Source of the DNA: Segniliparus rugosus ATCC BAA-974
GTDB taxonomy: Bacteria > Actinomycetota > Actinomycetes > Mycobacteriales > Mycobacteriaceae
Direction: 5' to 3'
DNA length: 64,000 nt
Assembly (NCBI RefSeq): GCF_000185725.2
Contig: NZ_KI391954.1
Coordinates: 1,274,185-1,338,184 of the forward strand
The notes under the pieces were generated by a model that saw only the letters and a list, made by a program, of their open reading frames with translations, had not been told where the DNA came from and ran no database searches. A program made the translations under genes and the position numbers. Shown here in pieces: positions 44,526 to 55,177 of the stretch; the stretch's first letter is position 1; each line of letters starts with the position of its first letter.

Positions 44526-45362
44526 TCACGAGAGGATCGAGGCGAGGAAGCCCGCGGCCCACACGCCGAGCGATCCCGGCTGCGTCGGTTCGAGCCGGAC
44601 GAGGTGCTCGCCGTCCGGGCCGTTGTCCGGCCGAAGGCCGAGCCATGAGTTCCCCGCGTGCAGCCAGACGATCCGGTCCACAAGGGGCCCGCTCGCGGAG
44701 CGTCCGGTCAAATCGCAGGTGAGCAGGCCGTCGGTCTCGTCGGCGAGACGGCTCGCCAGGCGGGCTTGCTCCTGGGGCAGGGCGAGCGCTTCGAGCACCG
44801 CCCCGACGCCGGGCGGGTCCGCAGAGCGCAGCGTCACGGCGAGCCCCAGCTCCTCGACAGCGCGCAGCGGCAGCGCTCCGGCCAGTGGCTCGCGGGGCTC
44901 GTCGCCGAAAAGTTTCGCGAGGTCCGGCGCGTGCTCGGACTCCGGCGGCACCGCACGGGCGAGCTCTTTGCCGAGGTCGACCGCTCGGAAGAAGGAGAGC
45001 TCCAGCTGGTTCCCGTCGAGCCGGAAGAGAGAGGCTCCGAAGATCCCCGAGATCGCGTGCAGGCACTGCACCGCGCGCGATCCGATATGCGCGGAGGTGG
45101 CAAGCATCGCCTGCGGGTGGGTGAGGACTTGGAGGTTCATCGCGACCGAGGGGTTGACCGCCGCTTTCCCGTCCCCCTCTGCCATCATGGCCCGACGTTG
45201 GACGAGGCCGCGCCTGCAGGCGGCCGTTTGCTCGGGCGCAGGCGCGGGCGCGCTCGCCCGCCAACTCGGCGGCAGATCGCATTGGAGCACGTCCAAGAGG
45301 TGGCCGAGTTCCGCTGCGGGGAGCACGAGACGGTGCGGGGCGAGTGCCGTCGGTCGAGTCAC
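44526..45362 (-). CDS. EspG-like ESX-associated protein (tentative)
   Basis: A 278-residue cytoplasmic-looking protein, MTRPTALAPHRLVLPAAELGHLLDVLQCDLPP. The general order (short N-terminal helix region with a proline turn, two repeated alpha/beta halves, a C-terminal L/A-rich end) reminds me of EspG chaperones. Placement next to a WXG100 cassette supports this. No diagnostic motif proves it, so an unrelated hypothetical protein is possible. It starts with GTG at 45362. The 132-bp gap to the WXG100 gene contains the repeated word GATGGAACC. Confidence 0.5.
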   Translation of the reverse strand: MTRPTALAPHRLVLPAAELGHLLDVLQCDLPPSWRASAPAPAPEQTAACRRGLVQRRAMMAEGDGKAAVNPSVAMNLQVLTHPQAMLATSAHIGSRAVQCLHAISGIFGASLFRLDGNQLELSFFRAVDLGKELARAVPPESEHAPDLAKLFGDEPREPLAGALPLRAVEELGLAVTLRSADPPGVGAVLEALALPQEQARLASRLADETDGLLTCDLTGRSASGPLVDRIVWLHAGNSWLGLRPDNGPDGEHLVRLEPTQPGSLGVWAAGFLASILS

Positions 45363-45405
45363 ACAGCCAGGCTACGCCGCCCATGAGGAGGCCGACGGAA
45401 ACAGA

Positions 45406-45417
45406 GGGCATATGTCC
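45406..45417. promoter_or_regulatory. weak DosR-box-like palindrome before the stress gene
   Basis: GGGCATATGTCC lies 117 bp upstream of the universal stress gene. DosR boxes have GGGAC/GTCCC arms, so the match is only partial, but the neighbouring regulator is DevR. Confidence 0.2.
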
Positions 45418-45534
45418 TTCCGCAACGGTGACTTCCGCTCCGTGCGGGGCCGCGCGGGGGAGGCGTACCGTCGGAGGGGAGGCTCGACGCGGAGCCTGCG
45501 GACGCTGGCAACAGCCGATTGGAAGGAACGGGCC

Positions 45535-46422
45535 ATGACCAACTCGAACACACCACTGGTCGTCGTCGGGATCGACGGCTCGGAGTCGTCGGCCCACGCC
45601 GCTCGCTGGGCGGCGAAGATCGCGTTGCGCGAGAACATCCCGCTCAAACTGTTGCACTCGGTCAGCCTGCCGTCTTTCGCGGCAGCTTCTGGCGTGCTTT
45701 TCGACGGCGATTTCATCTGGTCGATCGAGGAGGAGGGCAAGCAGCTCGTCGAAGAGCTCGGCGCGAAGCTCGCCGAAGCGCACCCCGGCTTGTCGGTCGA
45801 GGCGGAGGTGCGCCCTGGCGGCTCGGTCGCTGCTCTGGTCGAGGCTTCCCGCTCCGCGCGCATGGTGGTGCTCGGCTCGACCGGCAAGACCGCGTTCACC
45901 GGCATGCTCGTCGGGTCGACCGCTGTCGCGGTCTCGCATCGGGCGCATTGCCCGGTCGCGGTGGTGCGCGGCCAAGTAGAGGCGGCCCAGGCGGGCCCGG
46001 TCGTCGTCGGGATCGACGGCTCCAAGGCGAGCGATCTCGCGGTGGCGCTCGCGTTCGAGGAGGCCTCGTGGCGGGGAGCGGAGCTGTTGGCGGTCCACGC
46101 CTGGATGGAGTCGTTCTCGGACAGCGGCGGGGTGTACGCCTACCCGCTGTTGATCGACTGGGCCTCGATCGAGACGAAGGAACGCGCGCTGCTCTCCGAG
46201 CAGCTCGCGGGCTGGCGGGAGAAGTACCCCGACGTGCCGGTGCGCACCGAGGTCACACGGGACCGGCCCAACCACGCGCTCTTGGAGCGGGCCGCCTCGG
46301 CGCAGCTGCTCGTCGTCGGCAGCAGGGGCCACGGCGAGTTCGTGTCCACGGTGCTCGGCTCCACCGCGCAGGCGATGATCTATCACGCCCCCTGCCCGGT
46401 CGTCATCGCCCGCGAGCAGTGA
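45535..46422 (+). CDS. tandem universal stress protein
   Basis: A 295-residue protein with two USP domains (about 1-150 and 151-295). Each begins VVVGIDGS and ends with the ATP-binding G-2x-G-9x-G(S/T) pattern: [16 protein letters not shown] and [16 protein letters not shown]. Dual-domain USPs such as Rv2623 are hallmarks of the DosR dormancy regulon of mycobacteria. It is 10 bp upstream of devR, so the stress protein and its likely regulator are in one operon. The start at 45535 has GGAAGGAA upstream; the frame is open much further. Confidence 0.92.
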   Translation: MTNSNTPLVVVGIDGSESSAHAARWAAKIALRENIPLKLLHSVSLPSFAAASGVLFDGDFIWSIEEEGKQLVEELGAKLAEAHPGLSVEAEVRPGGSVAALVEASRSARMVVLGSTGKTAFTGMLVGSTAVAVSHRAHCPVAVVRGQVEAAQAGPVVVGIDGSKASDLAVALAFEEASWRGAELLAVHAWMESFSDSGGVYAYPLLIDWASIETKERALLSEQLAGWREKYPDVPVRTEVTRDRPNHALLERAASAQLLVVGSRGHGEFVSTVLGSTAQAMIYHAPCPVVIAREQ

Positions 46423-46432
46423 GCGGCGGACA

Positions 46433-48635
<2,203 letters not shown>

Positions 48636-48644
48636 ACTGGTCGC

Positions 48645-49085
48645 ATGACACTGAGCGGAGAGTACAAGCCGAGCACGTGGGGCTGGGTGAACAAGCACGT
48701 CGCGACCATCGAGGCGACCGGGACAACGCCGAGCCTCGAGGTGCTCGGCGGCGCGCCGGTCATCCTGCTCACCACGAAGGGCGCGCAGACCGGAGCCATC
48801 CGCAAGTCCCCGCTCATGCGCGTCGAGCACGAGGGCCAATACGCCGCGATCGCCTCCAAGGGCGGCGACCCGAAGCACCCGAGCTGGTATTTCAACCTCA
48901 AGGCGCACCCCGAAGCCGTGCTGCAGGACGGCTCGGAGATCTGGAACGTCGTGGCGACCGAGGTGGAAGGGGAGGAGCGCGACCTCTGGTTCCAGCGCGG
49001 CGTCGAGGTGTACCCGCCATACGCCGAGTACCAGACGAAGACGGACCGGCTCATCCCGGTGTTCCTGCTGACCAAAAAGGCGTGA
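48645..49085 (+). CDS. deazaflavin (F420)-dependent nitroreductase family protein
   Basis: A 146-residue member of the Ddn/FDOR-B family (PF04075 type). The parts VILLTTKGAQTGAIRKSPLMRVEHEGQYAAIASKGG, HPSWYFNLKAHPEA and a final RLIPVFLL are characteristic. F420H2-dependent reduction of quinones or nitro compounds is the known chemistry; M. tuberculosis Ddn activates pretomanid. Position right after devRS suggests a role in hypoxic redox balance. It overlaps efeO by 4 nt (GTGA). Confidence 0.9.
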   Translation: MTLSGEYKPSTWGWVNKHVATIEATGTTPSLEVLGGAPVILLTTKGAQTGAIRKSPLMRVEHEGQYAAIASKGGDPKHPSWYFNLKAHPEAVLQDGSEIWNVVATEVEGEERDLWFQRGVEVYPPYAEYQTKTDRLIPVFLLTKKA

Positions 49086-50179
49086 CCGGCGGCCGGCTCG
49101 CGCTCTCGGGGTGCCTGCTGCTCGTCGCGGCGGGCTGCGCCTCGGACGCGGGAGCCGGACTGTCGCCGTGGGCGGCGCTCTGGCCCGGCCTGCCGGTGAC
49201 CGAGGTGCGCGCCGTCGGGGACGGCTGCGTCGCGGAGCCGAAAGCGGCCACCGGCGAGCAGGTCATGGCGGTGACGAACACGTCCGCCGCGCCGTTGGAG
49301 CTGCGCGTCGTCCTGCCGGACAGCCCGGCTGCGGTGTTCGAGATCGAGCCGGTCGCCCCGGCTTCGACCCGGGCCCAGCCGGTGCGCCTGGCTCCCGGCA
49401 GGTACCGGTACGCCTGCTATTTCGAGGAGCGCAGGGTGATGTACAGCGAGCCGTTCGCCGTGGCCCCCGCCGAGGAGGCGGCGGCCGGTCCCGGCCCGGC
49501 TCCCCTCGGCGCGACGAGGGCGATCCTCCCCGTCAGCGTCCAAGACCTCGACCCCACCGCGAGGGCGTACGAGCAATGGGTCGCCGGACAGCTGCCCCTG
49601 CTGGCTGCCGAGGCGCGGCAGGCGGCGGCGGGGGGAGAGCCGGGCAAGCAGGGCTGGCTCTCCGCGCACCGGCGGTACGAGACGCTCGGCGCGGCGTACG
49701 ACGCGTTCGGCGACGCGGGCGAAGCGGTGCAGGCCGCGTTCGCGTCGGCGGAGGCGGCGCTGTGGTCGGGCCGGGGCGATCCGGCCCAGGCCGGCGGCGC
49801 GCTGGCCTCGGCGGCGGACGCGCTCGCGGAGGACTTCCCTCAGGCCCAAGTGGATCCGCTTGACCTAGGGCTTCGGGCCCACGAGATCGTGGAGGACGCG
49901 ATCGAGAAGACGCTGACCGGGCGCGACGACCACGGCTCGCACAGCATGCTGGCCACATTGGCCGCGAACCTCGACGGCGTCCGCGAGCTGTTGGGCCTGC
50001 TGGACCCGCTGCTGCGCCCCCGCCTCCCGTCGCTCGACCGGCTGCGCGACGAGCTCGACGCGGCCGGCGCGCTCGTCGCCGCGCGGCAGACGGGGCAGCG
50101 GCTGAACGCCTCGTTCGGCCAACTCGCGGAGCACCTCGCCGAAGTCGCCGCCATCTGCGACATCCGGAGGTCCCGGTGA
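49082..50179 (+). CDS. efeO: EfeO-like iron uptake lipoprotein
   Basis: A 365-residue protein. The GTG start at 49082 overlaps the previous stop. Its N-terminus MTGGRLALSGCLLLVAAGC has a lipobox (VAAGC). A cupredoxin-like domain (about 35-125) is followed by an M75/imelysin-type helical domain with HEIVEDAIEKTLTG (HxxxE). EfeO delivers iron to the permease EfeU with EfeB. The EfeB gene follows with a 4-nt overlap, but no efeU permease gene is adjacent. Confidence 0.88.
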   Translation: MTGGRLALSGCLLLVAAGCASDAGAGLSPWAALWPGLPVTEVRAVGDGCVAEPKAATGEQVMAVTNTSAAPLELRVVLPDSPAAVFEIEPVAPASTRAQPVRLAPGRYRYACYFEERRVMYSEPFAVAPAEEAAAGPGPAPLGATRAILPVSVQDLDPTARAYEQWVAGQLPLLAAEARQAAAGGEPGKQGWLSAHRRYETLGAAYDAFGDAGEAVQAAFASAEAALWSGRGDPAQAGGALASAADALAEDFPQAQVDPLDLGLRAHEIVEDAIEKTLTGRDDHGSHSMLATLAANLDGVRELLGLLDPLLRPRLPSLDRLRDELDAAGALVAARQTGQRLNASFGQLAEHLAEVAAICDIRRSR

Positions 50180-51399
50180 CCGACTCGGGCGCAGGGGCGG
50201 AAGCGAGCCTCGGCAGGCGGGCGCTGCTCCTCGGCGGGGCCGTCGCGGCGGCGGGGGCGCTCGCGAGCTGCGGACCTGATCGGCCGGAGCCGCCCGGCGC
50301 GGCGAAACCCGCGCCGCTGTACGGCGAGCATCAGCCGGGCGTGCTGGCCGAGCCGGCCCCCGCTGCCGTCGTGGCGAGCGCGAACGTGCTGGCTGCGGGC
50401 CGGGGAGAGCTGGCCGAGCTGTTCAAGACCATCACCGAGCGGATCCGGACGCTGGCCTCGGGCAAAGCGCCCATGTCCACCGGCATCGGCGATGTGCCCG
50501 CCGACTCCGGCACGCTCGGCCCGACTCCGGAGCCCTCGGGCCTGACGGTGACGCTCGGCGTGGGGGCCTCGCTCTTCGACGGGCGCTACGGCCTGGCCGG
50601 GCGCAAACCCGCCCGGCTCGCGAGGATGGAGGCGTTCGAGGGCGACGAGCTCGACCCCGCTTGGTGCCACGGCGACCTGAGCTTGGTCGTCGCGGCGCAG
50701 AGCCAGGACGCGACGCTGCGGGCGCTGCGCGACATCGCGCGGCACACCAGGGGAGCGATGCAGCTCAACTGGAAGATCGACGGGGCGACGGCCCCGCCGC
50801 GCCCGGACGGCGCCCCGCGCAACCACTTCGGCTTCAAAGACGGCACCGCGAACCCGGACCCGGCGAACGCGGGGGAGATGGACCGGCTGGTGTGGGCCGC
50901 CCCGGACGACCAGGCGTGGACGAAGGGCGGCAGCTACCAGGTCGTCCGGCTGATCCGCATGCTGGTCGAGTTCTGGGACCGGATCTCCATCGGCGAGCAG
51001 GAACAGATCTTCGGCCGCGACCGGGCCAGCGGGGCCCCGCTCACCGGGAACGCGGAGACGGACGATCCGGACTACGCGAGCGATCCTGCGGGCAAGGTCA
51101 TCCCGCTCACCAGCCACATCCGGCTCGCGAACCCTCGCGACCCGGAGACGGACGACTCGCGCATCCTGCGCCGCGCCTACAACTACTCGCGCGGCCTGGA
51201 CTCCAACGGCAACTTGGACCTTGGGCTCGTGTTCACCTGCTACCAGCAGGACGTCGAGCGGCAGTTCGCGGCGGTCCAGCGCAGGCTGGTCGGCGAGCCG
51301 CTCGCCGACTACATCAGGAATTTCGGCGGCGGGTACTTCTTCGCCCTGCCCGGAGCGCGGGACGAGCGGGACTGGTTGGGGCGGGGTCTGCTGGCGTAG
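50176..51399 (+). CDS. efeB: Dyp-type peroxidase EfeB
   Basis: A 407-residue heme peroxidase/deferrochelatase. A Tat signal is visible (LGRRALLLGGAVAAAGALASCG, twin arginine at 14-15). The Dyp motif HFGFKDGTANPDP contains the GxxDG catalytic aspartate, and the proximal heme His is expected in VIPLTSHIRLANPRDP. EfeB oxidises ferrous iron or extracts it from heme outside the membrane. The GTG start overlaps efeO by 4 nt. Confidence 0.92.
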   Translation: MTDSGAGAEASLGRRALLLGGAVAAAGALASCGPDRPEPPGAAKPAPLYGEHQPGVLAEPAPAAVVASANVLAAGRGELAELFKTITERIRTLASGKAPMSTGIGDVPADSGTLGPTPEPSGLTVTLGVGASLFDGRYGLAGRKPARLARMEAFEGDELDPAWCHGDLSLVVAAQSQDATLRALRDIARHTRGAMQLNWKIDGATAPPRPDGAPRNHFGFKDGTANPDPANAGEMDRLVWAAPDDQAWTKGGSYQVVRLIRMLVEFWDRISIGEQEQIFGRDRASGAPLTGNAETDDPDYASDPAGKVIPLTSHIRLANPRDPETDDSRILRRAYNYSRGLDSNGNLDLGLVFTCYQQDVERQFAAVQRRLVGEPLADYIRNFGGGYFFALPGARDERDWLGRGLLA

Positions 51400-51472
51400 G
51401 GCAAACGCGCAATCGTCCTGTCACCGGGTGCTGTTACAGTGGCGCCACATCGACGGAAGGTAGGAGAAAGAG

Positions 51473-53305
51473 ATGAGACTTCTGCGCATCGCGCTCGCGT
51501 CGGCTTTGGCGTTCGCGCTGTCCCTGGCTCCGACTGCCTCCGCGGCGGGGGCGACGGCGACGCCGATCAAGCACTTGGTGGTGATTTTCCCGGAGAACAT
51601 CTCCTTCGACCACTATTTCGCGACCTACCCGCACGCGGCGAACATCGACGGGGAGACGTTGCAGGGCTCCGGCGAGCGGGCTCCGAAGTTCGTGGCCGAC
51701 CCGGCGACTCCGGCGGACGTCGCGACCCTTGAGCACGACGGCCTGCTGGGGGAGGCGAACCCGAACGCCCAGAAGCCGTTCCGGCTCTCCCCGGAGCAGG
51801 CGCTGACGTGCGATCAGAACCACGAGTACGACGCGGAGCAGCGCGCCGCGAACGGCGGGAAGATGGACAAGTCCTTCGAGACCGCGAGCAAAGACAAGTG
51901 CTCGAGCAAGAGCAAGAACATGTTCGAGCGCCGGGGTTTGAACATGGGCTACTTCGACGGGAACACCGTGGCCGCCCTGTGGAACTACGCCCAGCACTAC
52001 GCGTTGAACGACAACAGCTTCAGCTCCGTGTTCGGCCCGTCCACGCCGGGGCATGTGAACCTCGTCGCGGGCACCACGTACGGGATCCGCTCCTTCGACC
52101 CCGCGACCGGGCAGCCGACCGCGAAGCCGGACAGGTTCGTGAAGGCCCCGAACGCAGAGGGAGTCGGCACGATGGTGGACGACCCGGACCCGGCGTTCGA
52201 CGACTGCTCGAACCGCAACGACCGCTCCACGGACGACAACCTCGCGGGCTTCGTCCCCGGGACGAGGACCGTCGGCGACCAGCTCGGGGAGAAGGGGGTC
52301 AGCTGGGGCTGGTTCCAGGCGGGCTTCCGCCCGTCGAGCCGCGACGGGGACCGGGCGATCTGCAAGACGGGGCACAAGAACGTCGGCAAGAACGCGGCGG
52401 ACGACTACTCCGCGCACCACCAGCCTTTCCAATACTTCCCGCAGACCGCGAACCCGCACCACCTGCCGCCGAAGTCCCCCGAGGAGATCGGGCACGACGG
52501 CCAGGCGAACCACCAGTACGACATGGCGGACTTCCAAGAGGCGCTGTCGCGGGGCGCGCTGCCAGCCGTGAGCTTCCTCAAGCCGCCGCAGTACCAGGAC
52601 GGCCACGCGGGCTACTCGGACCCGATCGACGAGGGCCGTTTCATCGCCCATTGGGTCAACGCGGTCCAGCAGTCCCCGGCGTGGAAAGACACCGCGATCA
52701 TCATCGCGTACGACGACTCCGACGGCTGGTACGACCATAAGGCCCCGGTCCTGCTGAACGGGTCGGACAACCCCGCCGCCTACGAGGACGACCCCGGCGC
52801 GGACGACACGTGGTGCCGCGACTTCGCGGCCGCGCACCCGCCGCTGGCCGGGCAGCAGGCACGTTGCGGCCCCGGCACCCGCCAGCCGCTCCTGGTGATC
52901 TCGCCGTACGCGAAGCGCAACTTCGTGGACCACACCTACACCGAGCAGACCTCCGTCACGAAGTTCATCCAGGACAACTGGGGCCTCGGGCGGCTCGGCG
53001 GGGCGAGCTTCGACGAGCGGGCGGGGCGGTTGGACGCGATGTTCGACTTCGCGGCCCCGCCCCGGACCGACCGGCTCTTGCTGCGCGAGGACACCGGCGC
53101 GGTGGCGACGGACGGCGATCTGCACGCGTCACCGGACAAGGCGTTCGTGAATCCGACGAAGGGCACGGCGCACCGCCCCGGCGTGGCGGTCGCCGCTCCA
53201 TGGTGGTCGCAGACCTGGGCGCTCTTCGGCGGCACGGTGCTGGCCGTGCTCGTGGTCGGCGGCGGCGGGGCGCTGCTGCTCGCCCGTCGCCGGGGCGACG
53301 GGTGA
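51473..53305 (+). CDS. secreted phospholipase C / phosphoesterase, membrane-anchored
   Basis: A 610-residue exported enzyme of the PF04185 family. The signal peptide is MRLLRIALASALAFALSLAPTASA. The active-site region IKHLVVIFPENISFDHYFATYP has the metal and nucleophile residues of the superfamily, with the later YDDSDGWYDH and HTYTEQTSVTKFI metal-binding parts. The C-terminus has one membrane helix (WALFGGTVLAVLVVGGGGALLLARRRGDG) that holds it on the outer face. Mycobacterial PLCs of this family cleave phosphatidylcholine; acid phosphatase activity is also possible. A -10 TACAGT lies at about 51435 and AGGAG precedes the ATG. Confidence 0.88.
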   Translation: MRLLRIALASALAFALSLAPTASAAGATATPIKHLVVIFPENISFDHYFATYPHAANIDGETLQGSGERAPKFVADPATPADVATLEHDGLLGEANPNAQKPFRLSPEQALTCDQNHEYDAEQRAANGGKMDKSFETASKDKCSSKSKNMFERRGLNMGYFDGNTVAALWNYAQHYALNDNSFSSVFGPSTPGHVNLVAGTTYGIRSFDPATGQPTAKPDRFVKAPNAEGVGTMVDDPDPAFDDCSNRNDRSTDDNLAGFVPGTRTVGDQLGEKGVSWGWFQAGFRPSSRDGDRAICKTGHKNVGKNAADDYSAHHQPFQYFPQTANPHHLPPKSPEEIGHDGQANHQYDMADFQEALSRGALPAVSFLKPPQYQDGHAGYSDPIDEGRFIAHWVNAVQQSPAWKDTAIIIAYDDSDGWYDHKAPVLLNGSDNPAAYEDDPGADDTWCRDFAAAHPPLAGQQARCGPGTRQPLLVISPYAKRNFVDHTYTEQTSVTKFIQDNWGLGRLGGASFDERAGRLDAMFDFAAPPRTDRLLLREDTGAVATDGDLHASPDKAFVNPTKGTAHRPGVAVAAPWWSQTWALFGGTVLAVLVVGGGGALLLARRRGDG

Positions 53306-53344
53306 TCTGCCGCATATTCATCGGATGACTTGGGCTCGGTTCGG

Positions 53345-53350
53345 TACAGT
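53345..53350 (+). promoter_or_regulatory. -10 element TACAGT of the MFS gene
   Basis: TACAGT ends 6 nt before the GTG at 53357, which supports that start and a leaderless mRNA. Confidence 0.5.
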
Positions 53351-53356
53351 GACCGA

Positions 53357-54604
53357 GTGATCGAGGAAGGCACCAAGGACCGGATCGGGGATGGCGCGCG
53401 CCTGGAGCCCGAGGGCCAGGGGCTGTCCACCGGGCTCGTGCTCCTGCTCAGCGTCACGGCGGCGGCCTCCGTTGCCGGGTTGTACTACGCGCAGCCGCTG
53501 TTGAGCGTGATCGCCGACCGGCTCCACGTCTCGGTCGGCGCGGCGGGGCTGCTGGTCACCGGTTCGCAAGTCGGCTACGCGGTCGGCTTGTTGTTCATCG
53601 TGCCGCTCGGCGACTTGGTGAGTTCGAAAAAGGCGTTGACCGGGCTGGTCGCCCTTTCGTCGCTGGTGCTCTGCGCGGCAGGCTCGGCGCAGAGCTTCTC
53701 GTTGTTGTGCGCGGCCTTGGTCCTCGTCGGCGTCGCTGCCTCGGCGGCGATGCTGGCGGTGCCGCTCGCCGCGCATTTGGCGACGGCGGGGCGCCGAGGC
53801 CAAGCCACCGGCACCGTGATGTCGGGCCTTTTGCTCGGGATTCTGCTCGCGCGGACGGCGAGCGGCGCGATAGCGGACCTTTTCGGCTCGTGGCGCGCGG
53901 CGTTCTTCATCGCGGCGGCGTTGTCGCTCGTGCTCGCGACGGTCTTGTGGCGTTCGATCCCCGAGACGGGTCCGTCGGCGGAGGGGCCGTACAGCGCGCT
54001 TTTGCGTTCGGTCGGGCAGTTGGTCCGCTCGTCGCCGCTCCTGCGCCGACGGATGGCGCTTGGCTTTTTGACGATGGCCGGATTCAGCGAGCTGTGGACC
54101 AGCATCGCGTTCCTCTTGGCGGGCGACGGAGGGACGCGCTACCACTACGGCGAAGCGGTGATCGGATTGTTCGGCCTTGCCGGGGCGGCAGGGGCGTTCG
54201 GCGCTCCGGTGATCGGCAGAATCGCGGACCGGGGCAGGGGCGTGCTGGTCGCGACTGTCGCGTGGCTCTTCGTCCTCGCGGGTTGGCCGCTCTTGGCGTG
54301 GGGGTCGTCCTCGCTCGCCGGACTCATCGTCGGCCTTGTCGTGTTCGACCTCGGCGTCCAAATGGTGCACCTGTCCAACCAGCACGCGATCTACCACAAG
54401 CACGCCGCCGCGCGCAGCAGGGCGACCTCCGCGTACATGGTGCCGTACTTCCTCGGCGGGATGACGGGCTCGGCGGTGTCCGGATTCCTCTATCAGAGCG
54501 CGGGCTGGGCGGGCGTGTGCCTCGCCGGGGCCGGCTCCGCCGCAGCCGGCCTGGCCTTGCGGCTGTGGACCAACTGGGCGGAGCGGGCGGCCCCCGGCGA
54601 ATGA
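53357..54604 (+). CDS. MFS transporter (efflux type)
   Basis: A 415-residue major facilitator with about 12 membrane helices. AGLYYAQPLLSVIADRL then GLLVTGSQVGYAVGLLFIVPLGDLVSSKKA is the typical first-half signature of the arabinose-efflux/YgaY-like exporters, with the GDL.. motif A between helices 2 and 3. The substrate is unknown. The GTG at 53357 follows a -10 hexamer by 6 nt; nine further upstream codons are open but unlikely. It is convergent with the secreted His-rich gene, 9 bp apart. Confidence 0.88.
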   Translation: MIEEGTKDRIGDGARLEPEGQGLSTGLVLLLSVTAAASVAGLYYAQPLLSVIADRLHVSVGAAGLLVTGSQVGYAVGLLFIVPLGDLVSSKKALTGLVALSSLVLCAAGSAQSFSLLCAALVLVGVAASAAMLAVPLAAHLATAGRRGQATGTVMSGLLLGILLARTASGAIADLFGSWRAAFFIAAALSLVLATVLWRSIPETGPSAEGPYSALLRSVGQLVRSSPLLRRRMALGFLTMAGFSELWTSIAFLLAGDGGTRYHYGEAVIGLFGLAGAAGAFGAPVIGRIADRGRGVLVATVAWLFVLAGWPLLAWGSSSLAGLIVGLVVFDLGVQMVHLSNQHAIYHKHAAARSRATSAYMVPYFLGGMTGSAVSGFLYQSAGWAGVCLAGAGSAAAGLALRLWTNWAERAAPGE

Positions 54605-54613
54605 GCCTCGGGC

Positions 54614-54964
54614 TCAGTGGCGGTGGCGCCAGTCGTCGTGCTTGTCCCAGCCTCGGTGCCTGCCGTTGTCGTGGCGCCAGCCGGGGCCGTCGTGGTAGCG
54701 GTGCCAGTCGTCGCCGTCCCACGCCCGGTCGCCGTTCCACCAACGGTTTCCGTCCCACCAGCGGTGGTGGTCGGTGTCGACGCAGCCCCGGACGAACCCG
54801 AGGGGGCCGGTGACGCACACGTCCGACTTGAGCGGTCCGATGTGCTCGGCGGCGGGCTGCGCGGTCGCCGCGCCTGCCATCGCGAGCGGGGCAGTGATGG
54901 CTCCGGCCAGCAGGGCGGCCTTGCCGAGCGAGCGCGCCTTGTCTCTGGCGAATCTCTTGTTCAT
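54614..54964 (-). CDS. secreted His/Trp/Asp/Arg-rich small protein
   Basis: A 116-residue exported protein. The signal peptide (KAALLAGAITAPLAMAGAATAQPA) is followed by a short region with two cysteines (SDVCVTGPLGFVRGCVD) and then a ~50-residue low-complexity tail made of H, W, D, R, G and N (DHHRWWDGNRWWNGDRAWDG). The tail could bind metal ions or cell-wall sugars. No family is recognised. Convergent with the MFS gene; transcription starts in the gap before aspS. Confidence 0.72.
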   Translation of the reverse strand: MNKRFARDKARSLGKAALLAGAITAPLAMAGAATAQPAAEHIGPLKSDVCVTGPLGFVRGCVDTDHHRWWDGNRWWNGDRAWDGDDWHRYHDGPGWRHDNGRHRGWDKHDDWRHRH

Positions 54965-55115
54965 GTCGAACCTCCGACTTCGTGTCGATAAATCTCTGCC
55001 ACGAAAAGATTAGCCCTATGAAACCAATTTCCCTAGGGCTGAGCGGGGATGTACAGCAAATTGCCAGCTATTGCCAGTGGTCTCACAGCAACGCGGGCCA
55101 GCTGGCCCAAGTCGG

Positions 55116-55145
55116 TTGCGTCGGGCGCGAGCGAACCCGTAAAGT
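55116..55145 (+). promoter_or_regulatory. aspS promoter
   Basis: TTGCGT (55116-55121), an 18-bp spacer and TAAAGT (55140-55145) precede aspS, giving a leader of about 26 nt with GAAGGAAGAGG as ribosome site. The 213-bp gap also has TTGCCAG twice, 3 bp apart (about 55062-55078). Confidence 0.55.
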
Positions 55146-55177
55146 GCCACCGGAAACGAAGAAGGAAGAGGTGGCGC

